The notes under the pieces were generated by a model that made no database searches, was not told the DNA's origin, and saw only the letters and a list, made by a program, of their open reading frames with translations. 64,000 nt of DNA, from positions 37,501 through 101,500 of the forward strand of contig WBZZ01002351.1 in the NCBI GenBank assembly GCA_019918135.1. Reading direction: 5' to 3'. Positions 54,729 through 64,000 of this stretch are shown one piece after another. Each line of letters opens with the position of its first letter. Positions within the stretch are counted from its first letter, which is position 1. The position numbers and the translations under genes are program-made. This stretch comes from Paulinella micropora (lineage: Eukaryota > Cercozoa > Imbricatea > Euglyphida > Paulinellidae).

Positions 54729-54986
54729 TTACTATTTCAATTTAATTCACCGTTACTTAGGTAGTTGATTTGTCAATAGGCCGGACAGTCAATAATACAA
54801 ATGTTAACTGAAAATGCGTAAGACCTGTACCTAAGTTAGTCAGTTTGTGACGTGGAAGTCAAAGAGTCAGTTCTTTTATTATACGAGTTATTAAATTGCG
54901 TTTCCATACTGCGTGATAGTCTTGCTAGGTAGCCCGGATAGATCCTGAAAGGGGTCGGTAAAGGTTCCATGATGGGTAGCTTCCCA
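54729..54986 (+). repeat. Left LTR of Copia copy 1
   Basis: TTACTATTTCAATTTAATTC to GGTAGCTTCCCA. Direct repeat of 62555-62819. A longer 5' part may be present only in the right LTR (see the tandem repeat at 62211). Confidence 0.85.
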
Positions 54987-56702
54987 AAGGTTATGAGCCT
55001 TGGAACTGAGAAAACAGTGGGTTTAAAGCAAGAGTACATCCCGCAGTTGGATGGTACCACTCGGAATTATTCCGACTTCCGTTACAAGCTAGTGAACTAT
55101 GCAAAGGGCATCAGTGCCTGGCATTGTGAGTGCATTACGATGGCATTTGATGACCCAGCACAAGCAAAGGTTAAATATCCTTATGATCCAGCGAAAGCAC
55201 TGGAGATTGAGGAGAGGGAGTTGCCTGATGAACCAGATTCAGAGGATACCCCTGATACCAATTCTGACGATGAAGGCAGTGCGTCAGATGCGGGTAGACA
55301 GAGACCAAAGACGAAAAAAGATGACGGCAAAACGCCCGCTGAAGACACACCGAAGGAATGGGCTAAGCTAACTGACGAACAAAAGAAACAGTGGAGAGAG
55401 AAAAGAGCTAAGAAATTGAAACGTGAGAAACGAAGACAGTCGAAACGAGCACACACACTAAGAGTGAAAGTAGTACAGAAAGAGAAAAAGCATTATGAAC
55501 GCATGCGAACACTACAACTCATTCTGTCTGTTGCTTTTTCTCACCCTGTTGTCGTTCGATACTTACGTACTAAGACAGTCACAGGCCCGATAGAGCTGAT
55601 AGAGGCAGTAAGGGCCAAGTTCGGTTCAATCTCCGGGGTTGACAAGAACATAAAGGCGCAAATTTTCGAAAACATGTATCCAAAACCCGGACAAAACGTT
55701 GATGCATGGTTGAATGATTATGTTGCAATGAAGGGAGAGGTAGAGAGTCACAGAACTCACCCATTGGACGAAGATGACCTCATAAGAGCCCTGCTTGCTA
55801 AGCTTGCAAAACACCCCGCATATGGAGAGAATTTCAAAGCACTTTACTTCAACCTACCAACCAACCTGAGACCTGGATTTGACGATTTAGTTGACAGTGC
55901 AAGAGACACGTGGGCGTTGTGGAGAAAGGATAAGTGGAAGGGAGAAGAGAGGAAAGAGAGGCCTGAAAAGCCCACGAGGCAGAAGAGGGAGACAAACCTC
56001 TTGGTAGGTGATAAGGGAGATGAGGACGAAGGGGGTAAGGGCAAGTACAGAAAGTTCAAGAAGAAGGAGGAGTGGTGGCTCAAAGTCACTTGTTATGAGT
56101 GTAACGAGAAAGGTCACACCAAGAAGTATTGCCCAACAAAGAAACCCCGAAAGAAAAGTCAAGCGAGTGAAGACAAGAACGACAATAAAAAGAAAAAGGG
56201 AAAACATCAGAGCAACAAGCGTCTCAATAAAAAGAAAAAGTGTCTCAAAGACAAAGATATGAACCTCATTAGAGAGGAAGAACAAGACGGGGACACAGAA
56301 ACAGATAGTGACGCTTTACTCGTCTTCATGGGGGGAGATGTCCTAGACGACTCTGGGGAAACCCCTGACGAAGAGAGAGGCAGGGAGAGAACGAATGTCG
56401 AGTCTGGGGAACCTCAGACTGAGTCAGGTGTTCGTCCCCTGTCGACAAATCGAAGTGACGGAGGGAGTCCCTCCGCCACACCAATCTCACGCTCTCATAG
56501 TCAGTTAACCAGGGACACCTCCACAAACACCCCACAGCGTCAAAACTCAGCCCCCAAAACACCTCTGACAACCATTGAGAGGTACAGCAGAGACAGACCG
56601 AGGTCCCTTAAGTGTCACGGGAAAACAAAAAGAACAGTCCTTGTCAGATCTCACTTGAGAAAGACAAGAGGGGTCCTAATGCTATGCAAGCTTCTAGGTT
56701 GA
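54969..56702 (+). CDS. gag: Copia copy 1: Gag
   Basis: 577 residues, longest open frame; an ATG at 54993 after the primer site is an alternative start. EYIPQLDGTTRNYSDFRYKL is the usual Copia N-terminal region, VDAWLNDYVAMKGEVESH the UBN2-type middle, and CYECNEKGHTKKYC (CX2CX4HX4C zinc knuckle) near residue 375 binds RNA. A Lys-rich then Ser/Thr-rich tail follows. Forms the virus-like particle of the retrotransposon. Confidence 0.85.
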   Translation: MMGSFPKVMSLGTEKTVGLKQEYIPQLDGTTRNYSDFRYKLVNYAKGISAWHCECITMAFDDPAQAKVKYPYDPAKALEIEERELPDEPDSEDTPDTNSDDEGSASDAGRQRPKTKKDDGKTPAEDTPKEWAKLTDEQKKQWREKRAKKLKREKRRQSKRAHTLRVKVVQKEKKHYERMRTLQLILSVAFSHPVVVRYLRTKTVTGPIELIEAVRAKFGSISGVDKNIKAQIFENMYPKPGQNVDAWLNDYVAMKGEVESHRTHPLDEDDLIRALLAKLAKHPAYGENFKALYFNLPTNLRPGFDDLVDSARDTWALWRKDKWKGEERKERPEKPTRQKRETNLLVGDKGDEDEGGKGKYRKFKKKEEWWLKVTCYECNEKGHTKKYCPTKKPRKKSQASEDKNDNKKKKGKHQSNKRLNKKKKCLKDKDMNLIREEEQDGDTETDSDALLVFMGGDVLDDSGETPDEERGRERTNVESGEPQTESGVRPLSTNRSDGGSPSATPISRSHSQLTRDTSTNTPQRQNSAPKTPLTTIERYSRDRPRSLKCHGKTKRTVLVRSHLRKTRGVLMLCKLLG

Positions 56703-57161
56703 CCTATGGGTTATTTTGTGGTTATCACGCGAAAAAGTAAGAAAAGGAATATCCTTTGCTGACCTAGCTGTCAGCCCAGCCCTCCGTCCTCCTAAATCCC
56801 CTTACTACCCAGACGAGAGTGGTTTGCGAGAAGATGCAAAAGCAAGAGGCATAGTCATACCGCAAAACCTCACTACCACATTCACCAACCAATCTCCACA
56901 GAGGGAGGGAGAGAGTGAGCAAAAAGGAGTGAGAAGGGAAGTGAGGGGTAGTAAGCGTCTAGAGACACCACCGCAAAAACACACCTCCACCACACAAACA
57001 CCTCACACCGCATCATCCGCACAAGTCACGCAAACAGCTGACACACCAATGCAAAGAGAGAGCAGTGAGGAAGAAGAAGATGAAGAAGAGATGGAGGAAT
57101 ATGATGATGAGAATGACTCTAGATGTTCTGATGAAGTCAGACATGATATGGCTATGGCAGC

Positions 57162-58055
57162 ATGTTGGACGATGATGACGTAGACCCGGAATTTCTGACA
57201 TTTACGCGAAAAGGGAATGTTAAGAAATATTTTCAGAAGCATGGCATTATGAAGAAGACTCACGATACGAGTGGGAGTCCGGCATCTGCCGGACTGCCCA
57301 GTGTTGCCGTAGGGACCGGGGAAGCCAAGGGGAAGCAGCGGGGAGGCACGGCAGCAACCCCAACACCACAACCAGGTCCAACACCTCAAGCCCAACCACA
57401 CACCAACACACCACCCATCATCACTTTCAAAGACATAGAACAGCTCGCTCAACAACTCACAACAACATGCATTAGGGAAAGCAGTGGTGAGGTAAAGAGA
57501 GTGAGTGAAGGGAAGTTAGTGCTAGACGAGTTCTTGACCGATGTAGTGAGAGCGATAGAGGGAGTGTACATAGCACACGCAGCATGCACAACACTATCCC
57601 CACCAACACAGACCCAAAACAGCAACACCTCACAGCCACCAGCACCGTCACAACACAAGAACAGCAAACAGAACTACGCACCAGTGTTAGATGGGGAAGG
57701 GGGGCGAGACAGAAAGAGCACGATAGTTCAGGATAGCGGGTCGTCCCGAGACATGGCATGCAACCCTGAACTATTACACGACATCAAGTCCGTACCCCCT
57801 GTCAAGCTAATTACAGGTAATGGAGAGTGTGAGATAGGACAGGAGGGGACGGCAAGAGTGACGCGTATCAACGGACACGGTAGACCAATTACGGTGTCAA
57901 GGCCAATGCTCCTTGACGCCAGGTTACCCGTGAATATTGCTTCAACCGGCAGGATGAATAATACCCATCACCGGTCTATCATTCACCAAAATGGACAGCT
58001 GGTCATACTCAAACACCCCATAAGACTAGAGGAGAAAGACGTACTTCAGAGATAG
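57162..58055 (+). CDS. Copia copy 1: protease region
   Basis: A Pro/Thr/Gln-rich linker, then IVQDSGSSRDMACNPELLHD (aspartic protease D-S-G motif), VKLITGNGECEIGQEGTARV, and LDARLPVNIASTGRMNN. Cleaves the Gag-Pol polyprotein in Copia elements. The linker stretch 56716-57183 before it has a similar composition. Part of a broken pol gene. Confidence 0.7.
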   Translation: MLDDDDVDPEFLTFTRKGNVKKYFQKHGIMKKTHDTSGSPASAGLPSVAVGTGEAKGKQRGGTAATPTPQPGPTPQAQPHTNTPPIITFKDIEQLAQQLTTTCIRESSGEVKRVSEGKLVLDEFLTDVVRAIEGVYIAHAACTTLSPPTQTQNSNTSQPPAPSQHKNSKQNYAPVLDGEGGRDRKSTIVQDSGSSRDMACNPELLHDIKSVPPVKLITGNGECEIGQEGTARVTRINGHGRPITVSRPMLLDARLPVNIASTGRMNNTHHRSIIHQNGQLVILKHPIRLEEKDVLQR

Positions 58056-58303
58056 GCTCATGTCAACCATTCTTTATAGGTGGGACGATGAATTTGACAC
58101 CCCATTAGACATCAATGAGCGTTATGAACCCCCACAGAATAAGAATAGGGGTGTGGTGGGGTAAAAGGGGAGAGAAACCCCAGGAGAGAAAGACAGAAGC
58201 GCAGGCAGACAGAAGGCAAAACAGGGGAGGTAACGCTGTATGCGTCTTATCCCTGCAAGCCTGGTGCGATTAGAAAGGTAGATATAGAATTGTTCCATTA
58301 TGC

Positions 58304-59428
58304 ATGTATAGCATTAAGAAGATGAGAGCTTTGGCAAATGCGTTAGGCATAAAGCTAGTAGGAGATGAGAAGAAAGTAGAATTTTGTGAATCATGCATGA
58401 TAGGTAAGGCAAAGCAGTTGCCTAGGTTTAAAGTTAATAAGATAGAGAGAGCTCAGCCAGGAGTAGTATTACACATAGACACCGGAACGTGGTCAGCACG
58501 GTCAATACACGGTAAGAGACACAAATTTTCGGTCACGGACGATTACTCGTTGTGTATTGAGGATTATTACCTTGCGCATAAGAACGAATTTATTGACTGC
58601 ATTAAGCAGGCGGTAGCATTTTATGAGAGACAGACAGAAAACAAAGTACAAGAAATTAGATGTGATCAAGAGTTTGATGTCCCGAAAGAAGTGATTGAGT
58701 GATGGAAGCCTAGTCAGTTCATTTGGAAAACCTCAGCAACGGGGGACAAGGATGGTAACCCTATCGCTGAAAAAGCCAATGACATTACGGCTGGGGCTGC
58801 AAGAGCCATGCGTTACCATGCCCACCTGCCCATTTCTTTCTGGGCAGAGATGGAGCATTCGGCAACCACTCTATATAACATTTTGCCTGCCACCCAAGGG
58901 CCAAGGAAGGGGATGTCCCCATTTGAGCAGTTATTGGGAAGGAAACCGTTTTTAAGACACCTTAGACCGATAGGTTGCAGGGGGGTAATGTATACAGGCA
59001 AGGGTAGAAAGGGACAGTTTAGAGGAAAGAAAGTTATGCTAGTAGGGTATTGCTTATTTGGAGAGCTGTATAGAGTGTGGGACGGTAGAAAAGTGATCAC
59101 AGGAGTTAGAAACGTGCGGTTTAACCCGTACGTGATAGGGAAGGAAGCACATCCAGAGAGAACAGTCAAGTGGGATAAGGATGTAGCTGAGGGGGAGAGT
59201 GAGAGTAAGGATGTCGATGTTGAACAAACACACTTTACACCCACCACCACCACAGTCACCACCACCCACACACAAGAGGACACGACACAGACTCATGACG
59301 ATGACGACACATATGACAATGTCGATGATGTTAGTCAGTCAGATAGTCAACAAGGACATAGGGAGTATGGAAGGGACACAGGGGGAGTCAGCAATATTAG
59401 ATCACAAACACACACAAACACAAGATAG
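58304..59428 (+). CDS. Copia copy 1: gag-pre-integrase and integrase
   Basis: Zinc-binding start (FHYACIALRR just upstream, then FCESCMIGKAKQLP), then the catalytic core: VVLHIDTGTWSARSIHGK (first Asp), QEIRCDQEFDVPKEVIE (second Asp), followed by YHAHLPISFWAEMEHSATTL and the Copia-typical GYCLFGELYRVWDGRKVITG tail. Inserts cDNA into the chromosome. Several frames are used; broken. Confidence 0.75.
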
Positions 59429-59848
59429 CTTTTCAACACAGGACATCGACATCGCACCGACAGCTGTACCCCATCCCACCGACACAACCCCACAGACAAC
59501 CAACACAGGACACAGGACATCGACATCACACCGACAGCTGTACCCCATCCCACCGACACAACCCCACAGACAACCAACACAGGACTAGGACATGCACACG
59601 CACTCACAGATGCATCTGACCCTCAAGCACAACATGAGAGAAGAGCATATGAAGAGAGTGAGCAGCCTAGTAAAGGAAGAACATGGGAGCAGAGTGACAA
59701 GATCACAGAAGCAAACATAGTTCAAGAAGGAAAACAAATAAGACGACTGGCACAACAACAACCCCCGCAAGCACAACAACCACCATCACGACCGCATAGT
59801 GAACTAAAACGAAAAGAAAAAGTAGTTGAGGTTCAGGAACTAGAGGGA

Positions 59849-61312
59849 GTGCGAGTGAGAGTTCTTGCAAGAGAGTGGGGAGACGAGTGGGCAGAGAAGA
59901 CATACGGAGAGGGCTGGGAGAGTAAAGTGCGCACAGGCATAGTGAAGCAGAAGTGTGCCCCCAAAGAGAGGTTAAAAGTTAGAAAACAACCTAAGCCATC
60001 TCACTTTGTTCAATTTGAGGACAGACTAGAGAAGATGCTAGATTCTGAGATCAATAAGTACAAGGTAAGTGAGGGAGAGTCCGTATTGCCTGCTGGAGAG
60101 TTGGAGAGTGCTATGTTATGCTATGACAGATGCATGAATGAACCAAATGAGCTTTTGCTTTATTTTAACATTCGTGTGCCTAAAGAGATAGCAGAGCAGG
60201 GATTGACAGTGAAAGAGATATTAAAGGGCATGAAGAAAGAGATACAATCACTTAAGGACTTAAGACTGTTGACATACACATGGGTTAACTATAGCGAAGC
60301 CAAAAAGGCTGGTGTTAGCAAGATAGTTAGGCTCACATGGGTTCACAAAGTAAAGATAGACGAGAACGGAAGGAAGTTTGTTAAGTCTAGATTAGCTTTA
60401 AGAGGAGACATGTTAGAGCCAGGAGCTAGTTTCAACCCTGACCAATTGTTTGTCCCTTGTGCCTCACATCGCTCACTGCTCATGCTTGCCAAACTAACTG
60501 CCTGGCATGGTAATAAGCTTTACGGAATCGATTTCAAAAATGCTTACTTAAATGCCCGCATGCAAGATCCGGTATTTGCCTACCCACCTGATGCAATGGA
60601 TAGAGAGGGCCAAGAGGGGATGATATTGCGCGTTGATGGAGCGTTGTATGGTGCGCCTCAGGCAGGTAGAAGGTGGTATGACATACTAGCCCCTAAGTTA
60701 GTAAAGCTAGGATTTAGGTTGTTAGACTCCGACTTATGCATGTTCGTAGAGAAAGACAATCCTATAAGAGAAGCTATAATGGGAATATTTCACGTGGATG
60801 ATTTGATATTTTCCGCACCTAACAAAGAAGCTCATGATAAATTCGCGTCTGCGTTAGAACGGTACTACCCACTCAAAAGGCTAGGAGTTGCAAAAGAATT
60901 CAAAGGTATAGAGATAGTGCATGAGAAAGGCAGAATCGTTTTGCACCAGAGAAAGTACCAGTTGCAAATTTTACGTGAGACAGGATATGCAAATTCTCGT
61001 CCGGTCAGTACCCCGGCAGTAGACCAAACACCGGAAGCAATGTCGGAAGATGCTGCTTTGCGTAAAATGTCTATTCCGAGTATAGTAGGCAGTTTGCTTT
61101 ATTTACTTAAAATGACAAGACCAGATATCGAACAAGCTCTTAACGCTGCAAGCGTCATGCAAACCATAGATAAGGGAGTAACTTACGCTATGCTAGGCAC
61201 AATCATGCGCTATTTAATCAAGTCTTTTCGCGGTATAGCATTTAACGTGCCAAAATCCGTTCAAGAGGGTATGTCCTACCTAAGGTCACTTTGTGGCCCG
61301 ATCTGCTCATAA
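59849..61312 (+). CDS. Copia copy 1: reverse transcriptase
   Basis: 487 residues. Copia RT landmarks: LTWVHKVKIDENGRKFVKSR, LYGIDFKNAYLNARM (first catalytic Asp), GALYGAPQAGRRWYDIL, IFHVDDLIFSAPNKEAHDKF (the HVDD box with two catalytic Asp), LGVAKEFKGIEI and VGSLLYLLKMTRPDIEQAL. The clearest Copia signature in the window. The upstream stretch 59.43-59.85 kb is a Thr/His/Gln-rich linker with a tandem 90-bp repeat. Confidence 0.9.
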   Translation: MRVRVLAREWGDEWAEKTYGEGWESKVRTGIVKQKCAPKERLKVRKQPKPSHFVQFEDRLEKMLDSEINKYKVSEGESVLPAGELESAMLCYDRCMNEPNELLLYFNIRVPKEIAEQGLTVKEILKGMKKEIQSLKDLRLLTYTWVNYSEAKKAGVSKIVRLTWVHKVKIDENGRKFVKSRLALRGDMLEPGASFNPDQLFVPCASHRSLLMLAKLTAWHGNKLYGIDFKNAYLNARMQDPVFAYPPDAMDREGQEGMILRVDGALYGAPQAGRRWYDILAPKLVKLGFRLLDSDLCMFVEKDNPIREAIMGIFHVDDLIFSAPNKEAHDKFASALERYYPLKRLGVAKEFKGIEIVHEKGRIVLHQRKYQLQILRETGYANSRPVSTPAVDQTPEAMSEDAALRKMSIPSIVGSLLYLLKMTRPDIEQALNAASVMQTIDKGVTYAMLGTIMRYLIKSFRGIAFNVPKSVQEGMSYLRSLCGPICS

Positions 61313-61760
61313 AGTCTGTTTGAAAACGGGTAAGTCTCGCACGGGTTTTATAATCTTGTGGGGAGGAGACCCGATAGGTTGGCTTTCAAAAAGACAGAGT
61401 AGGATAGCACTTAGTTCCAATGACGCGGAAATTTACGCTGCTGCTGAATGCATAAGAGAAGGATTAGCAATAGGCCATGTCAGACAGGAACTCGGAATTC
61501 CGCAAAAAGGTGCAGTAGAAATTTTCGAGGATAATTCACAAACAATTCTCGCGGGTGAAAGAGGATTATCCTGACCCCCCACCAAACATTTGCCTCTCGA
61601 ATTACACTTCATTCATCACCTTCAGAGAGAGATGGAGAGATAAAGTTCATAAAGGTAGGAACTAAAAAGCAAATAGGAGATTTACTCACTAAACCGTTAC
61701 CGCGCGAGCAGTTTAATTATTTGCTCAACAAATTTACGGTTATCATTCCGGGTGTACTGG
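61293..61760 (+). CDS. Copia copy 1: RNase H region
   Basis: IILWGGDPIGWLSKRQSRIA, LSSNDAEIYAAAECIREGLA and VEIFEDNSQTI are the Copia RNase H motifs. Coding ends with a GDLLTKPLPREQF-type C-terminus near 61.74 kb. Removes RNA from the cDNA hybrid. Broken. Confidence 0.75.
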
Positions 61761-61830
61761 AATGATTACGGGTGTTTCACCTATGTTTTGTGTTTTGTTT
61801 TCGTTTGTGTGAGTTGTTTAGCTTTATCGA

Positions 61831-62096
61831 TGGCGGACTGGAGACCGTGGAATCTGAGATCGATGACTTGGCTCGATTACATATCATTCGATCGTATCAT
61901 TGACCAATACGCAGAGTGGGGAATCAACAGAGCGGAGTTCATGAAGTTAAAGCACGGAAGGTATCCCCGACAGGACATCGAACAGCTTCAGGCAGACGAT
62001 GCAGGACAGGACGACGATCCAGATCAGGAACATTGGGAATACGAAGAAAGCGGAGTAGAGGACGGCGATGGATGCGCACAGCGACAGACTACGTAA
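61831..62096 (+). CDS. Copia copy 1: extra ORF downstream of pol
   Basis: MADWRPWNLRSMTWLDYISF, then DRIIDQYAEWGINRAEFMKL and an acidic tail (DDAGQDDDPDQEHWEYEESG). 88 residues from the ATG at 61831. It lies between pol and the right LTR, where most Copia elements have nothing. No family recognised; possibly an accessory protein. Confidence 0.45.
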
Positions 62097-62210
62097 TGAG
62101 GTGGATTAGCCCTCTGTGTCACGCGGTGGCCGGTGGCGGGGATTCCTGACATTCCTGGTGGCCGGTGGCCGAAATTGTGGAACAATCTTATTTTATCGCA
62201 CACAGCCCGC

Positions 62211-62554
62211 TTTTCTTTCTTTTCACTTGTTTCCTCACACGTCTAACGTTTCCATGTATAGCTTTTAGTGACTTTTGATACCCCTTACGGAAAGAGCTTG
62301 CCGTTGAAAATTTTCATTTGCTTAAGAACTATAAGGCACTTAAGGCGGTAGTTATAATATTGACAAATAACTAAGTGGGACCGTTGGTTCTTTCTTTTCA
62401 CTTGTTTCCTCACACGTCCAACGTTTCTATATATATATAGCTTTTAGTGACTTTTGATACCCCTTACGGGAAGCGCTTGCCGTTGAAAATTTTCATTTGC
62501 TTAAGAACTATAAGGCACTTAAGGCGGTAGTTATAATATTGACAAATAACTAAG
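62211..62554 (+). repeat. Two tandem copies of about 165-175 bp before the right LTR
   Basis: Each copy runs from TTTCTTTTCACTTGTTTCCT through TTTTAGTGACTTTTGATACC and GGCGGTAGTTATAATATTGA to AAATAACTAAG. Second copy starts near 62388. They may be the 5' part of a longer right LTR, or untranslated sequence; the left LTR lacks them. Confidence 0.85.
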
Positions 62555-62819
62555 TTACTATTTCAATTTAATTCACCGTTACTTAGGTAGTTGATTTGTC
62601 AATAGGCCGGACAGTCAATAATACCTTGAATGTTAACTGAAAATGCGTAAGACCTGTACCTAAGTTAGTCAGTTTGTGACGTGGAGCTGAGTCAAAGAGT
62701 CAGTTCTTTTATTATACGAGTTATTAAATTGCGTTTCCATACTGCGTGATAGTCTTGCTAGGTAGCCCGGATAGATCCTGAAAGAGGTCGGTAAAGGTTC
62801 CACGATGGGTAGCTTCTCA
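62555..62819 (+). repeat. Right LTR of Copia copy 1
   Basis: Direct repeat of 54729-54986; ends GGTAGCTTCTCA. Differences from the left repeat are few (about three substitutions and short indels). Confidence 0.85.
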
Positions 62820-63140
62820 AAGCAACGAGACTTCAAGGTCGTATTTTACTTTATTAGAGATGGACGATACTTAACACGTCACCAAGCACCACAACTCCAA
62901 ACCGCCAAAGCTTTGAATTCACCGTTACACGTAGATTGATATAGGTAAAATAGTGTGAGACTAACTTAATAATCTGCCGTTTACTTGCTGTGTCCTACAG
63001 TAGATACTTTATTGAGAAAAGGGCGCCAAGGGACGGCCCAATTATATACTAGGCCGGACATACGTAATGGCTCTAACGACACACATTGCATATGCCGACC
63101 CATACTGACTATCCGGTTAATTATATTAATAGGTCTAACA
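62820..63140 (-). repeat. LTR of Copia copy 2 (minus strand, split by copy 1)
   Basis: On the minus strand the LTR begins TGTTAGACCTATTAATATAA at 63140, directly after a polypurine tract (GGGGGGG, 63141-63147). It contains TATATAATTGG and AATAAAG-type signals and runs to the copy 1 insertion. The remaining 18 bp and the primer-binding site are at 54697-54728. Confidence 0.65.
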
Positions 63141-64000
63141 CCCCCCCTGGATCAAAGTAAATTAGTAAATTAACTGTAGGTCCCAATACATCTATTCTGT
63201 GAAAATTATAAAAACACAGACTTAAAACATAATAATATTACTCACTCTTACCCTCACTCTCTCCAAGAGGTTATGTCGATGGTGGATACCCGGCTTGCTA
63301 GGGCAAGTATGCATCAACTAGATTACATACAGGGCAGCTCGCCCTAGTCAAGCTAGGCCTGGTCGACGAGAAGAGGATTAGGTCCTACGCACCCCCTATC
63401 CTATGTTGAGTAGCATTATGTATGTAACACAAGTACGGTATGTTGAGTAGCATTATGTATGTAACACAAGTACGGTATGGTCATAATACACATATAATAT
63501 TGATATATATATATGATCGCGTAAGTAACCATAATATATAAAAATAAGACATATGATAATGTATCCATCTGTGCTGACCTATCAAAAGGTATGATCAACT
63601 TGAACTATATGCTACATATCTATCCGGTAGTATGGATTTATAAATTTGACAGCGCTTCCCGTAGAGGGGTATAAAAAGAACATAATGTAACATAATATGT
63701 ATATGAACAAAGACACAATATCTGTAATTATCGGCCTGTCTGGTACATCCGGCTGGTCTGACGTACTTCCGTGTTGTTCCACACTCCCGTGTGGCACGTT
63801 CACCGACCAGCCGGACTCCATGTCGGCTTCTTATAGATTTTTATGTATATAAGTGTATAGAGATAGAAACTGAAGCGAAGCATATAGAAGTTGGAACAGA
63901 ACGAGCGAAAGGGACGCGATCTTCGTAGTATTTTAGGTTGAAAAACCGGGCGAAGTCATCACGCTTTGACAAAACCTGAAATACTAATGTCTCAAAGGAT
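63141..64000. other. Sequence upstream of the polypurine tract; no gene seen
   Basis: Holds the polypurine tract (63141-63147), a tandem duplication of 37 bp at 63402-63478, and a hairpin with 11-nt arms at 63748-63815 (TCCGGCTGGTC / GACCAGCCGGA). TATAAAAAG occurs at 63670. No convincing coding frame; the first part is probably the 3' untranslated end of a Copia copy. Confidence 0.5.

Larger units (their letters stand above)
54729..62819 (+). mobile_element. Copia-type (Ty1/copia) LTR retrotransposon, copy 1 (fossil)
   Basis: Direct terminal repeats (about 54729-54986 and 62555-62819) flank gag, protease, integrase, reverse transcriptase and RNase H in the Copia order. A half-tRNA-Met-type primer site (GGTTATGAGCC at 54989-54999) follows the left repeat. 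The repeats differ by only about three substitutions and a few small indels, so insertion is recent. Coding is nonetheless broken in roughly five to seven places. Inserted into the LTR of copy 2. Exact outer ends and target duplication are not settled. Confidence 0.88.

Overview
The window looks like nuclear DNA of a unicellular eukaryote, probably an alga. Genes in the host-like part carry short GT-AG introns of about 60-90 nt. The region is packed with integrated elements: two capsid-bearing virus-like elements lie side by side, followed by a multi-gene terminal-inverted-repeat (TIR) element and nested Copia retrotransposons. No rRNA gene, convincing tRNA gene, CRISPR array or intact host housekeeping gene was recognised. 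The species cannot be named from the sequence.

1-19.8 kb: element A, an AT-rich Polinton-like virus (PLV)/virophage-type fossil whose left end lies outside the window. It carries a protein-primed family B DNA polymerase, a retroviral-type (rve) integrase, a major capsid protein candidate, a minor capsid protein candidate, an adenain/Ulp1-like cysteine protease, a packaging ATPase and a long tail-fibre-like protein with an S74 chaperone end. Its gene borders carry at least nine hairpins of one design. It is broken in roughly half a dozen places.

19.9-41.6 kb: element B, a second PLV-type fossil with both 1.37-kb terminal inverted repeats (ITRs) present and about 99% alike by eye. Its replication and integration genes differ from those of A: a primase/D5-like SF3 helicase instead of PolB, and a tyrosine recombinase instead of rve integrase. 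Its capsid genes are diverged from A's. It shares with A a very similar cassette (fibre shaft, S74 tip, two-TM protein, secreted Cys-rich protein). It also has a parvovirus-like phospholipase A2 domain. It has about a dozen breaks. A 187-bp inverted copy of its terminus follows its right end.

41.9-50.9 kb: a 9-kb element bounded by imperfect TIRs, with two divergent intron-containing genes. The minus-strand gene is unrecognised; the plus-strand gene is methyltransferase-like and ends in a Cys/His cluster. A 16-nt palindrome (CTTTTATGCATAAAAG) recurs about 14 times, several times inside introns. About 1.74 kb in the middle of the plus-strand gene appears to be inverted.

50.9-54.7 kb: a palindromic minisatellite, G-rich tracts, unidentified ORFs and the gag end of an old minus-strand Copia element (copy 2). 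54.7-62.8 kb: a young but broken Copia element (copy 1) inserted into the LTR of copy 2. 62.8-64 kb: the rest of that LTR with its polypurine tract, then non-coding sequence with a small tandem repeat and a hairpin.
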